From Photobacterium jeanii (GTDB lineage Bacteria; Pseudomonadota; Gammaproteobacteria; Enterobacterales; Vibrionaceae), in contig NZ_LVHF01000025.1 of the NCBI RefSeq assembly GCF_001650345.1, forward strand, positions 251,026 through 315,025: 64,000 nt of DNA, in the 5' to 3' direction. The translations under genes and the position numbers were made by a program. The notes below the pieces were generated by a model. It did no database searches, was not told the DNA's origin, and worked only from the letters and a program-made list of their open reading frames with translations. Positions 60,976 to 64,000 of this stretch are shown here, piece by piece. Within the stretch, counting starts at the first letter, position 1, and every line of letters starts with the position of its first letter.

Positions 60976-62424
60976 ATGAAATTTATCGTAAAACCCCATC
61001 CAGAGATTTTTGTAAAGAGTGAGTCTGTTCGTAAGCGCTTTACCAAAATCTTAGAAAGCAATATTCGTATTATTCTTCAGCGTGTGGCTGATGATGTAAC
61101 GGTACAAAACCGTCGTTCTTACATCGAAGTGACCGCCAAAGATGAAACGATTCGTGAGCAGGTACTAACTGTTTTAACGCAAACGTCGGGTATTCACCAC
61201 GTACTTGAAGTGAAGCAAACGGCTTTCGTTGACATGCACGATATTTACGAGCAAACGCTAGAGCGTGTTCGTGAAGATATCGAAGGTAAAACTTTCTGCG
61301 TGCGTGCTAAGCGTGTCGGTAAACACGATTTTACCTCAATCGAGCTTGAGCGTTACGTTGGTGGCGGCTTGAACCAAGCGGTAGAAAGCGCGAAGGTGAA
61401 GTTGAAAAAACCTGACGTTACCGTAAATATCGAAATCGAAAACAGCACACTGAATCAAGTGCTGGCTCGTCACAAAGGCTTGGGTGGTTTCCCTATGGGG
61501 ACTCAAGAAGACGTGCTGAGCTTGATCTCGGGTGGTTTTGACTCGGGTGTCTCTAGCTACCTCCACATTAAGCGTGGTAGTAAAGTGCATTACTGTTTCT
61601 TCAACCTAGGTGGCCCTGCACACGAAATTGGTGTGAAGCAAGTGTCTCACTTCCTATGGAAGAAATACGGTTCATCGGCAAAAGTGAAATTTATCACGGT
61701 TGATTTTGAACCTGTAGTCGCTGAGATCTTAGAGAAAGTTGATAACGGCCAAATGGGCGTTGTGCTGAAGCGTATGTTTATGCGTGCTGCTGGTCAGGTT
61801 GCTGAGCGTTTTGGCATTCAAGCGCTGGTAACAGGTGAAGCTCTGGGTCAGGTGTCAAGCCAGACTCTGACTAACCTGCGTATGATCGATAACGTGACAG
61901 ATAGTTTGATCCTTCGTCCGCTGATCAACTGGGACAAAGAAGACATCATCGACTTGGCTCGTGAAATTGGTACCGAAGAATTTGCTAAGACCATGCCGGA
62001 ATTCTGTGGTGTGATCTCGAAAAATCCAACCGTGAAAGCGCGTAAAGATCGCCTTGAAGCGGAAGAAGCGAAGTTTGACTTCACGATCCTTGATCGTGTG
62101 GTAACGGAGGCGCGTGTAATGGATATTCGTGACATCGAAAAAGAAAGCCAAGAGCAAGCACCAGAAATTGAGCTGGTGGATCAAATTGGCACCGATGCAA
62201 TCGTACTGGATATCCGTAGCCCTGACGAAGAAGATGAAAACCCATTGGAAATCGATGGCGTTGAAGTTCAGCACCTACCTTTCTACAAGTTAGCGACTAA
62301 GTTTGGCGATCTGCCACAAGACAAAACTTACCTGCTGTACTGTGATCGTGGTGTGATGAGCCGTCTGCAAGCGCTGTACTTGCAAGAAAATGGCTTTGCC
62401 AACGTGAAAGTGTACCGTCCGTAA
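60976..62424 (+). CDS. thiI: tRNA 4-thiouridine sulfurtransferase ThiI
   Basis: A 482-residue enzyme that inserts sulfur at U8 of tRNA and supplies sulfur for thiamine thiazole synthesis. In order: a ferredoxin-like and THUMP RNA-binding region (about residues 1-165), the PP-loop adenylation domain with [12 protein letters not shown] (about 178), a disulfide cysteine in MPEFCGVIS, and a C-terminal rhodanese domain with the catalytic cysteine in [10 protein letters not shown]. The rhodanese extension is present in E. coli and vibrio ThiI but absent in many other bacteria. The start is ATG 60976. Confidence 0.97.
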   Translation: MKFIVKPHPEIFVKSESVRKRFTKILESNIRIILQRVADDVTVQNRRSYIEVTAKDETIREQVLTVLTQTSGIHHVLEVKQTAFVDMHDIYEQTLERVREDIEGKTFCVRAKRVGKHDFTSIELERYVGGGLNQAVESAKVKLKKPDVTVNIEIENSTLNQVLARHKGLGGFPMGTQEDVLSLISGGFDSGVSSYLHIKRGSKVHYCFFNLGGPAHEIGVKQVSHFLWKKYGSSAKVKFITVDFEPVVAEILEKVDNGQMGVVLKRMFMRAAGQVAERFGIQALVTGEALGQVSSQTLTNLRMIDNVTDSLILRPLINWDKEDIIDLAREIGTEEFAKTMPEFCGVISKNPTVKARKDRLEAEEAKFDFTILDRVVTEARVMDIRDIEKESQEQAPEIELVDQIGTDAIVLDIRSPDEEDENPLEIDGVEVQHLPFYKLATKFGDLPQDKTYLLYCDRGVMSRLQALYLQENGFANVKVYRP

Positions 62425-62449
62425 CTTTCTACGTTGTTGCTAGAAAAAC

Positions 62450-62477
62450 AAAACCCAGCTTTTTAGCTGGGTTTTTT
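62450..62477. terminator. Bidirectional terminator after thiI
   Basis: A stem of the form AAAACCCAGCT/AGCTGGGTTTT with T-run on the right and A-run on the left, between converging genes. Confidence 0.9.
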
Positions 62478-62511
62478 GTATCTATCGAAAGTGGTTAACG
62501 CAAAGTTGGCT

Positions 62512-63180
62512 TTAAGCGACTTCTTTGTTGGCTTCGTTTTTCAACTCGCGCAGGTAGCGGTAGACCGTATCACGAGAGACATCGAGCGCGGTTGCGGTGA
62601 TCACGATAGAGTCTTTAATGCTAAAGACACCGTTGTCGTACAGCTGTTCCACAATCACACGGTTCCGTTTTGAGGTCGGGATGGCCGTGTTTTCAATCGT
62701 CGCGTTTTTGATCCGCTCAATCGAGTCATTTAGCATCTCATCAGGGCTTTTCGCGAAGGTTTCAGGCGAGGTTGCTGGTGTAGAGATGGTGTTGTTGTTT
62801 GGCAACATCGACCCAAGGAACGAGTGGATAGGCGCGTCCATATCGGTGTTAATACATAACAGACCAATGGCTTTGCCAATATCGTTGCGAATAATGGTGG
62901 TCACTGAACGGATCAACTTACCTTTCGAACAACGGCTGAAGTAGGGCTCAGAAACATCCGCACCAGACTTGAGTTTTTCAAGTGCAAGGTTGGTGATAGG
63001 CGCACCAATGTCCCGATCGGTAACATGACGGTTGGCGATTTTGATGATCGACGGATTATCAATATCCAGGCTGTGCAGTACGACTTCGGTATGCTTGCCA
63101 TACATAGCGGCAATACCATCTACGATGTTGAACGTAGCGTTTAAAATTAGCTTATCGCTCAGTGATAACGTGACCAACAT
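62512..63180 (-). CDS. YheO/DauR-type PAS and helix-turn-helix transcriptional regulator
   Basis: A 222-residue regulator. The N-terminal YheO-like PAS domain (about residues 10-120: VDGIAAMYGKHTEVVLHSLD, IANRHVTDRDIGAPITNL, IRNDIGKAIGLLCINTDMD) is followed by a C-terminal DNA-binding domain (about 165-222: KRNRVIVEQLYDNGVFSIK, ATALDVSRDTVYRYLREL). DauR of Pseudomonas, of the same family, controls D-arginine catabolism; the ligand here is unknown. ATG 63180 is chosen because AGGAT lies just upstream; an extension to 63228 would read through a large hairpin. It follows the cysteine desulfidase-like gene on the same strand, so it may regulate that gene. Confidence 0.85.
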   Translation of the reverse strand: MLVTLSLSDKLILNATFNIVDGIAAMYGKHTEVVLHSLDIDNPSIIKIANRHVTDRDIGAPITNLALEKLKSGADVSEPYFSRCSKGKLIRSVTTIIRNDIGKAIGLLCINTDMDAPIHSFLGSMLPNNNTISTPATSPETFAKSPDEMLNDSIERIKNATIENTAIPTSKRNRVIVEQLYDNGVFSIKDSIVITATALDVSRDTVYRYLRELKNEANKEVA

Positions 63181-63199
63181 ATCCAATATCCTAAATTCG

Positions 63200-63245
63200 A
63201 AAACGAAAATTTTTTCTTTGGACAACAAGAAAAAATTTTCGTTTT
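63200..63245. repeat. Perfect 19-bp inverted repeat before the PAS regulator
   Basis: Two perfectly complementary 19-base arms (63200-63218 and 63227-63245) flank an eight-base loop. The arms are strongly A/T-rich with one CG each, and there is no T-run beyond, so it is not a normal terminator. It ends 20 bases before the start of the regulator gene, close to its ribosome site. It could be an autoregulatory operator or an RNA control hairpin. Confidence 0.85.
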
Positions 63246-63259
63246 ACGCTGGTGAAATA

Positions 63260-63287
63260 AATCGCCACCCCTAGTGGAGTGGCGATT
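63260..63287 (-). terminator. Stem-loop after the cysteine desulfidase-like gene
   Basis: A 9-bp stem (63260-63268 with 63279-63287) begins just past the stop codon. On the minus strand it is followed by a TTATTT tail, giving a moderate terminator. Confidence 0.6.
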
Positions 63288-63294
63288 ATGACCT

Positions 63295-64000
63295 TTAAAC
63301 AGACATGATTTCAATGATTTCTTTGTCTGTTTGTAGCATGCCCGCACTAACCATGCGACCAATGTTGCGAATTGTGTGCTCTACATCGTTCGCAATCACA
63401 CCTTGTTTATTTACAGCGTGATTGTTCATCGCTAGAAGCATAGATTTAACCGCTGCTTGAGACGAGCTACCTACCTTCATCGCACAAGTGGCTTTCGCAC
63501 CGTCACACACCATACCTGTGGTGTCGCTCAGTACGTTTTTGATTGCAACACAAGATTGCTCGAAGTTACCACCGCGTAGGTAAACCATCGCCATTGCTGC
63601 TGCTGCACTAGTTGCTGTGTTACCACAGAATGCAGACAGTGGTGGGTAGTGAGATTTAATGTACACCGCACCTAGGTGACTCATGATAAGTGCACGCGCG
63701 AGTGTTTCATCGTTAGCACCGACAAATTCTGCTGTTTTCACAACTGGAATTGTTGCTGCAATACCTTGGTTACCACTGCCGTAGTTACTCATTGCAGGCA
63801 GGGTTGCGCCACCCATGCGCGCATCCGATGCCGCTGAGGTGTACATCAGAATTTCGTTAGATAGACATTTGCCCATCATGCCGTCATTCATGCTGTCATC
63901 CATAGTACGACCGATTTGTAGACCGTACTCGTGGTCCATACCTTCTTGCGATAGCGCCACGTTTAGGTGCTTCGCTTCAAGGATGAACTCGATGTCACTG
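63295..64000 (-). CDS. L-cysteine desulfidase / serine dehydratase alpha-like protein (partial)
   Basis: The 3' part of a gene that runs out of the window at the right edge; the last 40 bases stay open in frame. At least 235 residues are seen. Glycine-rich and cysteine-containing segments ([44 protein letters not shown]) match the iron-sulfur serine dehydratase alpha / CyuA (UPF0597, YhaM) family, which breaks down cysteine or serine and carries an oxygen-sensitive Fe-S cluster bound by these cysteines. CyuA releases sulfide and pyruvate from cysteine. A PAS-type regulator lies 114 bases downstream on the same strand. The N-terminus is not visible, so the exact subfamily is uncertain. Confidence 0.85.
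   Translation of the reverse strand, partial: SDIEFILEAKHLNVALSQEGMDHEYGLQIGRTMDDSMNDGMMGKCLSNEILMYTSAASDARMGGATLPAMSNYGSGNQGIAATIPVVKTAEFVGANDETLARALIMSHLGAVYIKSHYPPLSAFCGNTATSAAAAMAMVYLRGGNFEQSCVAIKNVLSDTTGMVCDGAKATCAMKVGSSSQAAVKSMLLAMNNHAVNKQGVIANDVEHTIRNIGRMVSAGMLQTDKEIIEIMSV

Noticed and set aside
63295..64000. Cysteine desulfidase-like gene as a truncated pseudogene
   Set aside because: The missing N-terminus is caused by the window edge; the frame stays open to the last base.

Overview
The window is a core chromosomal segment of a marine gammaproteobacterium of the family Vibrionaceae, more likely Photobacterium than Vibrio (genus is inference). Supporting this are a PomA/PomB sodium-type flagellar stator, a long ThiI with a rhodanese domain, a RibBA-like protein with a degenerate second domain, paired AbgT transporters, and the Vibrionaceae gene orders iscX-pepB-ndk-rlmN-pilW-rodZ-ispG-hisS-yfgM-bamB-der, xseA/guaBA, nrdR-ribDE-ribBA-ribH-nusB-thiL-pgpA and xseB-ispA-dxs / pomAB / thiI. 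No rRNA, tRNA, CRISPR array, insertion sequence or prophage was seen.

Layout. 1-13.1 kb: IscX, two tandem PepB aminopeptidases, Ndk, RlmN, PilW, RodZ, IspG, HisS, YfgM, BamB and Der. 13.1-18 kb: an AlaX-type alanyl-tRNA editing protein, a zinc-ribbon protein (YfgJ), a lone double-ATPase ABC protein behind a perfect Fur box, and XseA. 18-25.5 kb: guaB-guaA and two AbgT-family transporters. 25.5-32 kb: formaldehyde detoxification (FghA, class III alcohol dehydrogenase) with a divergent LysR regulator, TadA, a VOC protein, a small orphan ORF and MltF. 32-36 kb: PurL. 36-45.5 kb is the most accessory stretch: a modular Pla-1/cef-family surface lipase, a small membrane protein, PII (GlnB), an AT-rich membrane acyltransferase, Dps and a YitT-family protein. 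45.8-53.5 kb: GlyA, then the riboflavin/NusB/ThiL/PgpA cluster. 53.6-55.8 kb: a secreted protein resembling a glycoside hydrolase. 55.8-64 kb: the DXP/isoprenoid operon on the minus strand, the PomAB stator, ThiI, a YheO/DauR-type PAS regulator and the start-truncated (window edge) cysteine desulfidase/serine dehydratase-like gene.

Connections. IspG, Dxs and IspA are three steps of isoprenoid synthesis; Dxs product also feeds thiamine synthesis with ThiI and ThiL. GuaB, GuaA, PurL and GlyA belong to purine/one-carbon metabolism, and PurR-like operators are visible before purL and glyA, between guaB and guaA, and less clearly before guaB. Both subunits of exonuclease VII are present but about 40 kb apart. 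A sigma-28 type promoter precedes pomA. Most operons end in clear intrinsic terminators.

I did not find a clear new defence or mobile system. The best leads are the Fur-boxed orphan ABC ATPase, a perfect 19-bp inverted repeat in front of the PAS regulator, the unassigned secreted protein with an EF-hand-like loop, the lipase with a carbohydrate-binding-like tail, and the tandem pepB pair with a hairpin-rich spacer.
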